Assembly: GCF_016834655.1 (NCBI RefSeq)
Contig: NZ_JAENHP010000001.1
Coordinates: forward strand, 372,001 to 436,000
DNA from: Paractinoplanes ovalisporus
GTDB taxonomy: Bacteria > Actinomycetota > Actinomycetes > Mycobacteriales > Micromonosporaceae
DNA: 64,000 bases
Direction of reading: 5' to 3'
Notes under the pieces: generated by a model
The model's database searches: none
What the model was told of the DNA's origin: nothing
What the model saw: only the letters and a program-made list of their open reading frames with translations
Shown: one piece after another, positions 24,280 to 33,344 of the stretch
Position numbering within the stretch: position 1 is the stretch's first letter
Layout: every line of letters begins with the position of its first letter
Program-made: the position numbers and the translations under genes

Positions 24280-25984
24280 CCACCCGATCGCGGCCCAGTT
24301 CGCCGCCGCCCGCGCTCATCCCGGCCCCGCGCTGCTCGCCACCGCGACCGGGCTGCTCAACGGCGCCACGATGGTGGCGGGCGCGGCGGCCGTCGGCTGG
24401 GCCACCGATCACCTGGTCGTCCCGGACCAGCGGGAGGCGAGTGCGTGGTGGATCAGCGCGCTGCTGATCCTCGGCATCTCGGCGGTGCGGTGGAGCACGA
24501 TTTTCGTCCGGGGTGTGGCCACCGGCCAGGTGCAGTACCGGGCTCAGGCCGAGACGCGCCGGGCCGTCGTACGGCAGTTCCTCGCGCTCGACGAGGGCTG
24601 GCACCGCCACCGCTCCCCCGGACGCCTGCTCGCCCACGCTGTGTCCGATGTGGACGCGCTGTGGTCGCCGATGCAGTTCGCCTACTTCGCCTTCGGCATG
24701 GCGTTCATGCTGGTGCTGGCCCTCGTCGAGCTGTTCCGCCGGGATGCCGCGCTCGGCCTGATCGGGCTGGGCCTGGTCGTGCTCGTGCTCGGCCTCAACA
24801 CGGTCTACCAACGGTTGCTGGCGCCGCGCGCCCGTGCGGTCCAGGCCGCCCGCGGTGCGGTGGGAACGGTCGCACACGAGTCGGTCGAGGGCGGTCCGGT
24901 GGTGCGCAGCCTGGGGCTGGCCGGGGTCGAGGAGGCCCGGTTCGGTGCCGGGGTCGAGCGGCTGCGCGCGGCCGATCTGCGGATGGCCCGGGTCAGCTCG
25001 GTGTTCGATCCGCTTCTGGAGTTGCTGCCCACGGCGGCCGTGCTCGTGGTGCTGGTTGTGGGCGCGCCGCGCGTGCAGCATGGCGCGCTCACCCCCGGCG
25101 ATCTGGTCGGGGTGGTCTACCTGCTCATCACGATCGCGATTCCGCTCAACGTGATCAGCCGGTTTCTGTCGATGCTGCCGATGTCCGGCGCTGGGTTGGA
25201 GAGGGTTCAGGAAGTGTTGCGTAGCAGGGAGATCCGGCGGTCCGGTTCGCGGCGTCTGGCCGGGGACGGTCCGCTGCGGGTGGAGTTGAGGGACGCGAAC
25301 GTCACGCGGGACGGCCGCCGCATCCTCGACGGCGCCACGCTGACGCTCGAACCGGGGACCGTCACGGTGGTGGTGGGCGCGGTGGGATCGGGCAAGACCA
25401 CGTTGCTCGACCTCGCGGCGGGGCTCGCTCCCTCCGCCGGCGTCGTGACATTCGACGGTACGGACGTACGCGATCTGGCCGGCGACGAGGTGCCGTCGAG
25501 CGTAGCCGTGGTGACGCAGGGGCCGTTCCTGTTCACCGAGTCGATCCGGGAGAATCTGTCGCTCGGGAGCCCGTACGGGGAAACCGACCTGTGGAACGCC
25601 CTGCGGGTGGCGGCCGTCGACGACGTCGTGCGCGACCTGCCGGACGGGCTGGACACGGTGGTCGGCGAGCGTGGGGCGACCCTCTCGGGCGGGCAGCGGC
25701 AGCGGGTCTGCCTGGCGCGAGCGGTGCTGCGCCGGCCGCGGCTGCTGGTGCTCGACGACGCCACCTCCGCCCTCGACGCGCAGATCGAACGTCAAGTGCT
25801 GCAGGGGATCGCGGGTGTGGAGGCGACCGTGCTGGTGACGACGAACCGGCCGGCCGCGGTCGAGATCGCCGACCGGGTGGTGCTGCTCGACGCGGGCCGG
25901 ATCGCGGCCGTGGGAACCCATGAGGAGTTGCTCGGGCGCGCGGAGTACGCGCGGCTCGTCAACGCCTACGCCGTTGCTGAATAG
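24269..25984 (+). CDS. ABC exporter half-transporter, degenerate ATP site subunit
   Basis: 571 residues. The start overlaps the importer ATPase by 11 bp. An N-terminal six-helix membrane domain (e.g. FAYFAFGMAFMLVLALVELF, ELLPTAAVLVVLVVGAP) is followed by an ATPase domain from about 335. Walker A GAVGSGKTTLL and signature LSGGQRQR are normal. The residue after Walker B is Asp instead of Glu (LVLDDATSALD) and the H-loop His is Asn (VTTNRPAAVE). It therefore cannot hydrolyse ATP well with its own Walker B, but can donate a good signature to a partner. The partner is the next gene. Confidence 0.9.
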   Translation: MLPDHPIAAQFAAARAHPGPALLATATGLLNGATMVAGAAAVGWATDHLVVPDQREASAWWISALLILGISAVRWSTIFVRGVATGQVQYRAQAETRRAVVRQFLALDEGWHRHRSPGRLLAHAVSDVDALWSPMQFAYFAFGMAFMLVLALVELFRRDAALGLIGLGLVVLVLGLNTVYQRLLAPRARAVQAARGAVGTVAHESVEGGPVVRSLGLAGVEEARFGAGVERLRAADLRMARVSSVFDPLLELLPTAAVLVVLVVGAPRVQHGALTPGDLVGVVYLLITIAIPLNVISRFLSMLPMSGAGLERVQEVLRSREIRRSGSRRLAGDGPLRVELRDANVTRDGRRILDGATLTLEPGTVTVVVGAVGSGKTTLLDLAAGLAPSAGVVTFDGTDVRDLAGDEVPSSVAVVTQGPFLFTESIRENLSLGSPYGETDLWNALRVAAVDDVVRDLPDGLDTVVGERGATLSGGQRQRVCLARAVLRRPRLLVLDDATSALDAQIERQVLQGIAGVEATVLVTTNRPAAVEIADRVVLLDAGRIAAVGTHEELLGRAEYARLVNAYAVAE

Positions 25985-27614
25985 GACAACCACGGCTCTG
26001 CTGGCTCTGCTGGCCGGGGCCGGACGGATCATCGCTCCGCTGACGGTTCAGCACGTGGTCGACTCCGGGTTCGCGCCGCGCACGGTCGGGCCGGCGGTCG
26101 CGGTCGGTGCGGGCGCGGTGGTGGTAGCCGGTACGGCGTCGATGCTGTTGAACCGCAGACTGCAGGACCAGGTGGAGACCGCACTGGCCCGGCTGCGACG
26201 CGACGGGCTGCGGCGGGCGCACGACATGGCGGCGAGCCGGTTCGACCGCACGCCCAGCGCCGACCTGGTGGCGCGGCTGACCAGCGACGTCGACCAGGTG
26301 ACGACGTTCCTGCAGGGCGGCGGCATCCAGTTCGTCACCAACGCGGCCCAGCTGCTGATCGCCACCGTCATCATGTGCGTCTACAGCTGGCAACTCGGCC
26401 TGCCCGTGCTCGTGCTGGCCGCTCTGACCCTGGTCGCCATGCTGGTGCTGCAACGGGTGATCGCGCGGCGTTTCGGCGTGGCCCGGCGTGACCTGTCACG
26501 GATGCAGAGCGCGGTCACCGAGTCGGTACTGGGCGCGCCGGTGATCCGGTCGACCGGCACCGGGGAACGGGCCCGGGCCAAGCTCGACACCGCAGTCGAC
26601 CGCGCCCGCGACAGCCTGCTGCGGACGCTGCCGCCGTTGCACGCCAACGCCTCCCTGGGCGAGGTGGCCATCTCGACGATGACCGTGGCGGTGCTGCTCG
26701 GCGGCGCGTACGGGATCGGCGGCCTGTCCGCGGGTCAGGTCGTGGCGATGGTGTTCCTGGTGACGTTCTTTGTCCGGCCGCTGCAGTTCCTGGTGCAGAG
26801 CCTGGGCGAGGCGCAGAACGCGCTCACCGGCTGGCGACGGGCCCATGAGCTGGCGACCACGCCCAGCGCGGTGCGCCCGGACGACCTCGAGCTGCCGCCG
26901 GGCCCGGTGGAGGTGTGCGCCGACCGGGTGTCGGCCCGCTACGGCGACGGCCCGCTCGTGCTGCACGACGTGAGCGTGCGGATCGAGCCGGGCGAGCACG
27001 TGGCTATCGTCGGGCCCACCGGTTCCGGCAAGTCCACGTTCGCCAAGCTGCTCACCCGCCGCCTGGAACCGTCGGCCGGCGTCATCACCCTCAGCGGCAT
27101 CCCGCTCGACCGCCTCACCACGGCCGGGCGGGTGGTCATCGTGCCGCAGGACCCGTTCCTGTTCGACGGCACCATTTCCCACAACGTACGGCTGGGCGCC
27201 CCCGACGGCGATGTCGAGCGCGTCTTCGACGACCTCGGACTGCGGGGCTGGCTGGCCACGCTCCCCGACGGCCTCGACACCCGGGTCGGCCTGCGCGGCG
27301 AACGGCTCTCGGCCGGCGAACGGCAACTGGTCGCCCTGGCCCGGACCGCGCTGGCCGACCCCGACCTCGTCGTGCTGGACGAGGCCACCTCGGGCATCGA
27401 TCCCGCCACCGACATGGTCGTGCAGCGCGCCCTGGCCGTGCTCACCAAGGGCCGCACCACGATCTCGATCGCGCACCGCCTCAACGCCGCGGCCGCCGCC
27501 GACCGGGTGCTGGTCTTCGACAACGGCCGCATCGTCCAGTCCGGCGAGCACCCTGACCTCGTCAACGCCCCCGGGCCGTACGCGGGCCTGGTCTCCGCCT
27601 GGAGGCAGCAGTGA
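25974..27614 (+). CDS. ABC exporter half-transporter, catalytic ATP site subunit
   Basis: 546 residues if TTG 25974 is the start (LLNRTTTALLALLAGAGRIIAPL), which gives an 11-bp overlap with the first subunit. ATG 25920 is in frame but would overlap 65 bp and add a non-hydrophobic tail. Membrane helices come first; the ATPase has Walker A GPTGSGKST, Walker B LVVLDEATSGID with the catalytic Glu, and an intact H-loop (SIAHRLN). The signature is altered to LSAGERQL. This is the mirror image of the first subunit, as in TM287/288 or BmrCD heterodimers: one consensus and one degenerate site. The cargo is unknown. The 3' end overlaps the convergent MFS gene. Confidence 0.88.
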   Translation: MLNRTTTALLALLAGAGRIIAPLTVQHVVDSGFAPRTVGPAVAVGAGAVVVAGTASMLLNRRLQDQVETALARLRRDGLRRAHDMAASRFDRTPSADLVARLTSDVDQVTTFLQGGGIQFVTNAAQLLIATVIMCVYSWQLGLPVLVLAALTLVAMLVLQRVIARRFGVARRDLSRMQSAVTESVLGAPVIRSTGTGERARAKLDTAVDRARDSLLRTLPPLHANASLGEVAISTMTVAVLLGGAYGIGGLSAGQVVAMVFLVTFFVRPLQFLVQSLGEAQNALTGWRRAHELATTPSAVRPDDLELPPGPVEVCADRVSARYGDGPLVLHDVSVRIEPGEHVAIVGPTGSGKSTFAKLLTRRLEPSAGVITLSGIPLDRLTTAGRVVIVPQDPFLFDGTISHNVRLGAPDGDVERVFDDLGLRGWLATLPDGLDTRVGLRGERLSAGERQLVALARTALADPDLVVLDEATSGIDPATDMVVQRALAVLTKGRTTISIAHRLNAAAAADRVLVFDNGRIVQSGEHPDLVNAPGPYAGLVSAWRQQ

Positions 27615-28728
27615 CCCCCGGAGCGGTCCACGCCAGGAGGCCGGTCGACAGAACCAGGAAGCTGAAGGCGTTCAGGGCGACCGGAAGCGTGGTGAGCGCG
27701 ACAACCGCCGCGGCGAGCAGGGCACCCGCGACGGCGGCGACGGAATCGCTGATGTAGAAGGTGGCAGCGACCCGGCCCAGCGCGGCGTCGGGGGTGTCGA
27801 CCTGGACGCGGTAGGTGATGGCGATCGAGGCGACGACCCCGGGCACGCCCGCGGCCGTGGCCGCCACGACCGCGACCGGCACAGAGGTGGCGTTCACCAT
27901 GACGAGGAAGCACAGGCCGACCGTCGTGTAGGCGACGGTCAGGATGGCGCGGGTGCCGAATCGGGTGAGCAGGCGCCGGGAAACCGCGGAACCGGCGAGG
28001 TAACCGACCCCGAGCCCGGCGATGAGCCAACCCAGCGCCTCGCCCGAACCGTGCAGGCGGGTGACGGTGAACGGGACCAGAAGCGCGGTCAGGGCGGCGT
28101 TCCCGGCCCAGTAAACCCAACTGGTGGCCAGCATGCCCCGCAGCAGCGGCGCGCTCAGGACCCGGCGCAGCTGAGGTCGGTCGGGTGATGTCACCGGTGA
28201 CGTCCGTACGGTGATGGTCGCGACGATCGCAGCGGCGACCACATAGGACAGCGCGTCGGTGACCACGACGGCCTCGAACCAGCCGCGGGCGGTCAGGAAC
28301 GTCCCGACCAGCGGGCCGGCCATCCGCAGGGCGCTGTCACTGAACGCCATGAGCGAGTTCGCCCGGGCCAGGTCATCGGTGACACCCGGGGTCAACGCCC
28401 GCAGCGCCGGCCGCAGGAAACACACCGCGACGCTCTCGGCGAGCAGGCCGGCGAACACGAAGCCGGCATGCGCGGGCAGCATGAGCAGCACCGCGCCTGC
28501 GCTCGCCAGGTTGGCCGTCACGACGATCGTGCGACGCGGCCAGCGGTCGACGGCGGCGCCGGCCCAGGGACCGATCAGCACGGCCGGGGCGGCCTGCACG
28601 GCCAGCGCCAGCCCGGTCGACATGGCTGAGCCGGTGAGCGCGAAGACCTGCAACGGCACGGCCATGACGAGCAGCCACGATCCGAACGAGTCGATCGTGG
28701 TGGCGAGCCACAGCCGCCGGAAGTCCAC
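27562..28728 (-). CDS. MFS transporter (drug/multidrug efflux type)
   Basis: 388 residues, GTG start. About twelve membrane segments; the A-motif-like loop after helix 2 reads GPWAGAAVDRWPRRTIV, and the start FRRLWLATTIDSFGSWLLVMAVP is typical of the MFS_3/enterobactin-exporter-like group. A substrate cannot be given. The 3' end overlaps the ABC exporter by 53 bp on the other strand. It is divergent, 37 bp away, from an XRE regulator that may control it. Confidence 0.88.
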   Translation of the reverse strand: MDFRRLWLATTIDSFGSWLLVMAVPLQVFALTGSAMSTGLALAVQAAPAVLIGPWAGAAVDRWPRRTIVVTANLASAGAVLLMLPAHAGFVFAGLLAESVAVCFLRPALRALTPGVTDDLARANSLMAFSDSALRMAGPLVGTFLTARGWFEAVVVTDALSYVVAAAIVATITVRTSPVTSPDRPQLRRVLSAPLLRGMLATSWVYWAGNAALTALLVPFTVTRLHGSGEALGWLIAGLGVGYLAGSAVSRRLLTRFGTRAILTVAYTTVGLCFLVMVNATSVPVAVVAATAAGVPGVVASIAITYRVQVDTPDAALGRVAATFYISDSVAAVAGALLAAAVVALTTLPVALNAFSFLVLSTGLLAWTAPGVTAASRRRPGPRTARGR

Positions 28729-28765
28729 CGGCCGAAGCTATTCTACAGAAAGAACTCATGGCAAG

Positions 28766-29236
28766 ATGTGTTCTGTGGAGATAGAGGAGCTGGGGGCTCA
28801 CCTGCGGCACCGGCGGGTGGCGAGCGGCCGCACCATCGCCTCGGTGGCGGCCGAAGCCGGGCTTTCCGTGCCCTACATCGCCAATCTGGAGAACGGCCGC
28901 GGCAACCCCACGCTGGCCGCCGTCAACCGGCTCGCGGAGGTTCTGGGGGTGCGGCTGTCTCTGAACGAACCACCGGAGCCACCGGCGCTGCCCGATTCGC
29001 TCGTGCAGTTCGCGCGCACGGCCCGGTTCGCCGACGAGAGTGCCCGGCTCGCACGCACATCCCGGTTCGCTGACGAGAGCGACCACCTCGCGCGGACCAG
29101 CGGCGAGACGGAAACCCTCGTGCGGCAACGGCTTCTGCACGCCATGGCCGCGATGAGCACGCTGACCGGCCGTCCCCTGACCGAACTTGACTGGCACCGG
29201 ATCCTCGACACCGTGGTGCTGGTAACCCGTGAATAA
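28766..29236 (+). CDS. XRE family transcriptional regulator
   Basis: 156 residues from ATG 28766; GTG 28775 is an equally possible start (153 residues) and no Shine-Dalgarno is evident. TATTCT at 28739 could be a -10, giving a very short leader. The helix-turn-helix is textbook: LGAHLRHRRVASGRTIASVAAEAGLSVPYIANLENGRGNPTLAAVNRLAEVLGV. The C-terminal part contains a duplicated 13-residue unit with ARTxRFADES (DNA 29012-29089, two 39-bp units). It ends in a helical segment that could be a dimerisation or ligand part. It is divergent from the MFS gene and is followed by a DUF4253 gene. Confidence 0.88.
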   Translation: MCSVEIEELGAHLRHRRVASGRTIASVAAEAGLSVPYIANLENGRGNPTLAAVNRLAEVLGVRLSLNEPPEPPALPDSLVQFARTARFADESARLARTSRFADESDHLARTSGETETLVRQRLLHAMAAMSTLTGRPLTELDWHRILDTVVLVTRE

Positions 29237-29275
29237 TCGGACGGCAAGCCGCCGGAGGTCCGAGGAGTTGCGCTG

Positions 29276-29911
29276 ATGACCGACGTCGCCGCCCTGTTGC
29301 GGGGCACCGTGCTCGACGGACTGCCGGTCGAGGAAGATGTGGGTGGCGCGCTCGTTGTCCAAGACATCGACAGCGGCCTGATCCTGCCTTCCTGGCAGGC
29401 CGCCCGGTCCCTGGTTCCGGAGACCGGCCGCTGGCCGGTGATGATCGTCCCCGAGGAGATCCACGGCGATCCGTCTCCGGAAGAGGTGGCCACCCTCGAA
29501 ACGGCGGCCACAACGATGGACCCGTGGTCGGTGTTCCATCCGCCGGTGGCCGATCGCCACGACTACGACGCTGCGCTGGGAGACCCGGTGCTGGCGGCCC
29601 ATGTGACAACGATGCTGGGCGACTTCACCGGCACGCGCCAATGGTTCGTCCCGAACGCCGTCCACCTGGCGTTGCTGCCCACTCCCCGGCCCTGGTTGGC
29701 TCCGGGGTGGCTGCGTTACTACGGTGCCGGCGACCCCACCCGATGGACGGCTCTGACCGCCGCGCTGTGGCAGTGGAACCAGCGTTACGGCGCCGAACTG
29801 GTCGCCTGGTGGGGCACCATGCTCCAGTTCGTCGTGTCCCGGCCACCGGCCCCGGGCGACGAGGCCTGGGAGCTCGCCGGCCAGCTGTCGGCGGTTGGCG
29901 GCAGCCTTTAG
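29276..29911 (+). CDS. DUF4253-like protein
   Basis: 211 residues, ATG start 40 bp after the XRE gene. The C-terminal part (ALTAALWQWNQRYGAELVAWWGTMLQFVVSRPPAPGDEAWELAGQL) looks like the DUF4253 core, where a Trp-rich helix and RYGAE precede a strand and a PP..EA..LA helix. The N-terminal part is Pro/Trp-rich. It is probably soluble and has no signal peptide. The function of DUF4253 is unknown; proteins of this kind are often near immunity or toxin loci, but nothing like that is seen here. Confidence 0.7.
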   Translation: MTDVAALLRGTVLDGLPVEEDVGGALVVQDIDSGLILPSWQAARSLVPETGRWPVMIVPEEIHGDPSPEEVATLETAATTMDPWSVFHPPVADRHDYDAALGDPVLAAHVTTMLGDFTGTRQWFVPNAVHLALLPTPRPWLAPGWLRYYGAGDPTRWTALTAALWQWNQRYGAELVAWWGTMLQFVVSRPPAPGDEAWELAGQLSAVGGSL

Positions 29912-30002
29912 GCGGATCGCGGGGCGCTGGCCCTTTCCCTGGCCCGGAGCAATGCCTGGTTCCTCCACGACCGCCCTTGAACCGGGAAGAGACGGCGGTG
30001 GG

Positions 30003-31007
30003 TCAGCGGAGCGGGGCGGTGGACTCGCGGGTGACGAGCTTGCCGGGGAACTTCTCGACTCCGGAACCCAGTGTGCCTCCGATGGCCGCGAACAAGCGCT
30101 GCGCGGCCACCCGACCCAGCTGTTCGAGGTTCATGTCCACGGTGGTCAGGGGCGGGCGGGCGTTGGCGACCAGGATGTTCCAGTTGTCGTAGCCGACCAC
30201 GGCCACCCGCCCCGGAACGTCGAGGCGTTCCTCGTGCAGCACGTCGAGCACGCCGCGGGCGATCTCGTCGGAGCCGGCGAACACGGCGTCGACGTCGGGG
30301 CATCGTTCCAGCAGCATGCGGGTGGCGCCGCGGCCCCATGCCTCGGACCACATGCCGAACCACACCTCGCCGCCCGCCACCTCCAGGCCCTCCTCGGTCA
30401 GGCGGGCCAGCGCGCCGCGCGCCCGGTCCTGCGCGGCGCCGTAGGAGGCGTCACCGGTGATGTGCGCGATCTTGCGGCGGCCGCAGCGGATGAGGTGGTC
30501 GACCGCGAGACGGCCGCCGCCCTCGTTGTCACTCACGAGCGAGAGGTCACGCGGGTCCTCCGAGGGGGCGTACGCGTAAATGACCGGAACCGGAAGATCC
30601 CGGCCGAGCGAGGGCCGGCTGTCGGGGCGCGCGCCGACCACGATCAGCCCGTCGACCCGCCGGGACAGCAGCGCGCGCAGGTGATGGCGTTCGCGGATGC
30701 CGTCGCCGCGCGCGTCGCACAGGAACACCGATGTCTGGTCGGTGCCGAACGCGTCCTCGGCGCCCATCAGGATCGGGATCGAGAAACGGCCCTCCAGGTC
30801 GGACGTGAGCAGCCCGACCGTGCCGGTGCGCTGGGTGATCAGCCCCTGCGCGAGCGCGTTGGGCGAGAAGTCGAGTTGCGACGCCGCCAGCATGACCCGT
30901 TCGCGCGTCGAGGCGCGCACCTGCGGCTGTCCATTGAGCGCTTTGGACGCCGTGGCCACCGACACCCCGGCCAGACGCGCAACATCGCGCAGGGTCGCGC
31001 GTACCAA
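30003..31007 (-). CDS. LacI family transcriptional regulator
   Basis: 334 residues from TTG 31007, chosen because GGAGGGG lies 7 bases upstream and the helix-turn-helix begins right after (MVRATLRDVARLAGVSVATASKALNGQPQVR). The earlier in-frame Met would add an unlikely leader. The periplasmic-binding-like effector domain shows TVGLLTSDLEGRFSIPILMGAEDA, DGLIVVGARPDSRP and DVDAVFAGSDEIARGVLDVL. It is divergent from a sugar ABC importer and a GH127 gene and is almost surely their repressor, with an arabinose-containing oligosaccharide as likely inducer. Confidence 0.93.
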   Translation of the reverse strand: MVRATLRDVARLAGVSVATASKALNGQPQVRASTRERVMLAASQLDFSPNALAQGLITQRTGTVGLLTSDLEGRFSIPILMGAEDAFGTDQTSVFLCDARGDGIRERHHLRALLSRRVDGLIVVGARPDSRPSLGRDLPVPVIYAYAPSEDPRDLSLVSDNEGGGRLAVDHLIRCGRRKIAHITGDASYGAAQDRARGALARLTEEGLEVAGGEVWFGMWSEAWGRGATRMLLERCPDVDAVFAGSDEIARGVLDVLHEERLDVPGRVAVVGYDNWNILVANARPPLTTVDMNLEQLGRVAAQRLFAAIGGTLGSGVEKFPGKLVTRESTAPLR

Positions 31008-31030
31008 GTTCGATCCCCTCCCCGCAGAGC

Positions 31031-31060
31031 TTGACAGCAAAATACCCGGCGGATTACGTT
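31031..31060 (+). promoter_or_regulatory. promoter of the arabinoside uptake operon
   Basis: TTGACA (31031-31036), an 18-bp spacer and TACGTT (31055-31060). It overlaps the control region of the divergent LacI gene and is followed directly by the candidate operator. Confidence 0.5.
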
Positions 31061-31063
31061 CCT

Positions 31064-31075
31064 GAAAACCTTTTC
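31064..31075. promoter_or_regulatory. candidate LacI operator
   Basis: GAAAA-CC-TTTTC is a 5-bp dyad around a two-base centre, in the style of LacI-family sites. It straddles the predicted start point of the importer operon, 57 bp upstream of the lacI-type gene start. Confidence 0.5.
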
Positions 31076-31171
31076 GGCGAGCCGGCACCCGGACTAGGAA
31101 ACGGGTCTAGCTGGCGAAATGAGCTGTCACCATACTCCCCGTGGTTCATCCGACGAAACCGGAGGATCACC

Positions 31172-32464
31172 TTGAGCATGCGCAGAATTCTGGCCGTCAC
31201 CGCGATCGCGAGCCTGCTCGCCTCGGTCGCGGCGTGCGGCGGAGACGACGACAACGGCGGCAGCGGCGGCGGGAACATCACGGCCGAGGGCGCCGACGAC
31301 GGCACCGAACTCGCACTGTGGACGCGCGCACCGTTGGAGCTGCAGGCCAAAGCGCTCGTCGAGGCGTACAACAAGAGCCACAAGAACCAGGTGAAACTGA
31401 CCATCGTCCCGAACGACGACTATGTCGCGAAGGTGGGTGCGGCGGCCGGCAGCGGCGATCTGCCCGACCTGTTCGCGGCCGACATCGTCTACGTTCCGAA
31501 CTGGACCAAGGCCGGCCTGTTCGCCGACCTGACCGACCGGATCAAGCTGCTCCCGTACGCCGACAAGATCAACCAGGGGCATCTGCAGGCCGGCACGTTC
31601 GAGGACAAGGAGTACGTGCTCCCGTTCGTCCTCGACCTCTCGGTGATCTTCTACAACAAGAAGCTCTACAAGGAGGCCGGGCTCGACCCCGAGAAGGGGC
31701 CGACCACGATCGACGAGTTCAAGGAGCAGGCGCTCGCCATCCAGAAACTCAAGAAGCCGGGCGTCTTCGGCACCTACTTCGGCGGCAACTGCGGTGGCTG
31801 CAACGTGTTCACGTGGTTCCCGATGATCTGGGCCAGCGGCGAAGAGGTCATGAACCCCGAGGGCACCCAGTCCCGGCTCGACGGCACGGCCGCGCAGAAG
31901 GTGTACGCGACGTGGCGTGAGCTGCAGGAGGCCGGGGCGATCGCGCCCGGCGCCAAGGACGAGACCGGGGCGACCTGGGTGGCCGCGTTCCAGCAGGGCA
32001 AGGTCGGCGTGATGCCGTACCCGGCCACGCTGCTCTCGACCGCGGCCAAGACGGTCGATGTCGGCGTCGTTCCGATCCCGGGCGTCAACGGGGGCGCCTC
32101 GACGTTCGTGGGCGGCGACGGCATCGGCATCTCGAAGGACTCGAAGAAGAGCGAGCAGGCCTGGAACTTCCTGTCCTGGATGACCTCCGAGGCGGCCCAG
32201 GTCGACGTGCTCGCGGCCAACGACAGTTCGGTTTCCCGTACGGACCTGGCCGACAACAAGTATTCGCAGAAGGACCCGCGGGTCGTCACGGTGAACAAGG
32301 TGGCCGCCTCGCCGCAGAGCAAGACGCCGGTGGCCGTCAACTTCCAGCAGGCCTTCAACGCACCCGGCAGCCCCTGGATGACTCTGGTGCGCGATCAGGT
32401 CTACGGCGATCCCTCGACCCTGGGCAAGGACAATGCCGCGCTCACTGACTCTCTCGCCCAGTAA
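31172..32464 (+). CDS. sugar ABC importer substrate-binding lipoprotein
   Basis: 430 residues from TTG 31172, preferred because GGAGG (31161-31165) is 6 bases away; ATG 31178 is the alternative. The lipoprotein signal ends VAACGGD. The family-1 fold is seen in LALWTRAPLELQAKALVEAYNK, SGDLPDLFAADIVYVPNWTKAGLFADLTD, YVLPFVLDLSVIFYNKKLYKEAGLDP and the C-terminal SEQAWNFLSWMTSEAAQ. NCGGCNVFTWFPM carries two Cys. It is the first gene of the importer-GH127 operon; the context suggests an arabino-oligosaccharide ligand. Confidence 0.92.
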   Translation: MSMRRILAVTAIASLLASVAACGGDDDNGGSGGGNITAEGADDGTELALWTRAPLELQAKALVEAYNKSHKNQVKLTIVPNDDYVAKVGAAAGSGDLPDLFAADIVYVPNWTKAGLFADLTDRIKLLPYADKINQGHLQAGTFEDKEYVLPFVLDLSVIFYNKKLYKEAGLDPEKGPTTIDEFKEQALAIQKLKKPGVFGTYFGGNCGGCNVFTWFPMIWASGEEVMNPEGTQSRLDGTAAQKVYATWRELQEAGAIAPGAKDETGATWVAAFQQGKVGVMPYPATLLSTAAKTVDVGVVPIPGVNGGASTFVGGDGIGISKDSKKSEQAWNFLSWMTSEAAQVDVLAANDSSVSRTDLADNKYSQKDPRVVTVNKVAASPQSKTPVAVNFQQAFNAPGSPWMTLVRDQVYGDPSTLGKDNAALTDSLAQ

Positions 32465-33344
32465 AACGGCGGTGGTGTCATCGCCCAGCCGGTCGGCGCG
32501 CCGCTCCCGCACAGCGCTGACCGGTTGGGCGTACGCCGCGCCGACCGCCCTGTTCGTTGTCATCTTCTTCGTCGCCCCGATCGGCCTGGTCGGTCGCATG
32601 TCGGTCTCGGACTGGGGCCTGTTCGCGGGCAACCGCGGCTGGAACGCGCCCGAGAACTTCACCGACGCCGTGAGCGACCGCCTGTTCTGGCCGGCGGTCT
32701 GGTTCACCGTGAAGTACACGGTGCTCACCACGGTGATCCTGCTGGTGCTCGCGCTAGGTCTGGCCTTGCTCGTGCAGGAGTCGTCGCGGTGGAACGGCAT
32801 TCTCCGTACGTCGTTCCTCGTGCCCTCCGCGCTCGGGCTCGCGTCGGCGTCGCTGTTGTTCTACGCGCTCTACTCACCGCAGGCGAGCCCGATCCCCGGC
32901 CAGATCTCGTTCCTCGGCACCCCGTGGTCGGCGCTCTGGTCGACGGTGGCGCTGATCGTGTGGCGCTTCGCCGGTTTCTACATGCTCCTGCTGCTGGTCG
33001 GGCTGCAGAGCATTCCCGGCGACGTGTACGAAGCCGCGCGTCTGGACGGGGCCGGACGGTGGCAGACGTTCCGGCACGTGACGTTGCCGCTGCTGCGGCC
33101 CTCGCTCGCTCTGTGCACGATTCTGTGCGTCACCGGGTCGCTGCTGGCGTTCGACCAGTTCTACATCCTGACCAAGGGCGGACCGGACAACAGCACGGTC
33201 ACCATCGTGCAGCTCATCTACAACATGGCGTTCCAGGGCCAGAACAACCTGGGACGGGCCGCCGCGCTGTCCATCCTCGTGCTGGCCGCCCTGCTCGTGG
33301 TGAACATCGTGCAGTTCCGGGGCCTGCGCGGAAGGGAGCGGTGA
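32433..33344 (+). CDS. sugar ABC importer permease (MalF-like)
   Basis: 303 residues from ATG 32433, which has an AAGGA-like site and overlaps the binding protein by 32 bp; GTG 32472 or 32475 are alternatives. Helix 1 is WAYAAPTALFVVIFFVAPIGLV. The EAA loop is IPGDVYEAARLDGAGRWQTFRHVTLPLLRPSL, the ATPase contact. Six membrane segments fit the MalF-type family. There is no ATPase gene in this operon, so a shared MsiK-like ATPase elsewhere must serve it, as is usual in actinomycetes. Confidence 0.93.
   Translation: MPRSLTLSPSKTAVVSSPSRSARRSRTALTGWAYAAPTALFVVIFFVAPIGLVGRMSVSDWGLFAGNRGWNAPENFTDAVSDRLFWPAVWFTVKYTVLTTVILLVLALGLALLVQESSRWNGILRTSFLVPSALGLASASLLFYALYSPQASPIPGQISFLGTPWSALWSTVALIVWRFAGFYMLLLLVGLQSIPGDVYEAARLDGAGRWQTFRHVTLPLLRPSLALCTILCVTGSLLAFDQFYILTKGGPDNSTVTIVQLIYNMAFQGQNNLGRAAALSILVLAALLVVNIVQFRGLRGRER

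Noticed and set aside
24239..26032. 597-residue minus-strand frame opposite the first ABC exporter subunit
   Set aside because: Shadow frame rich in His, Arg and Gln without any domain; the plus strand encodes intact Walker motifs.
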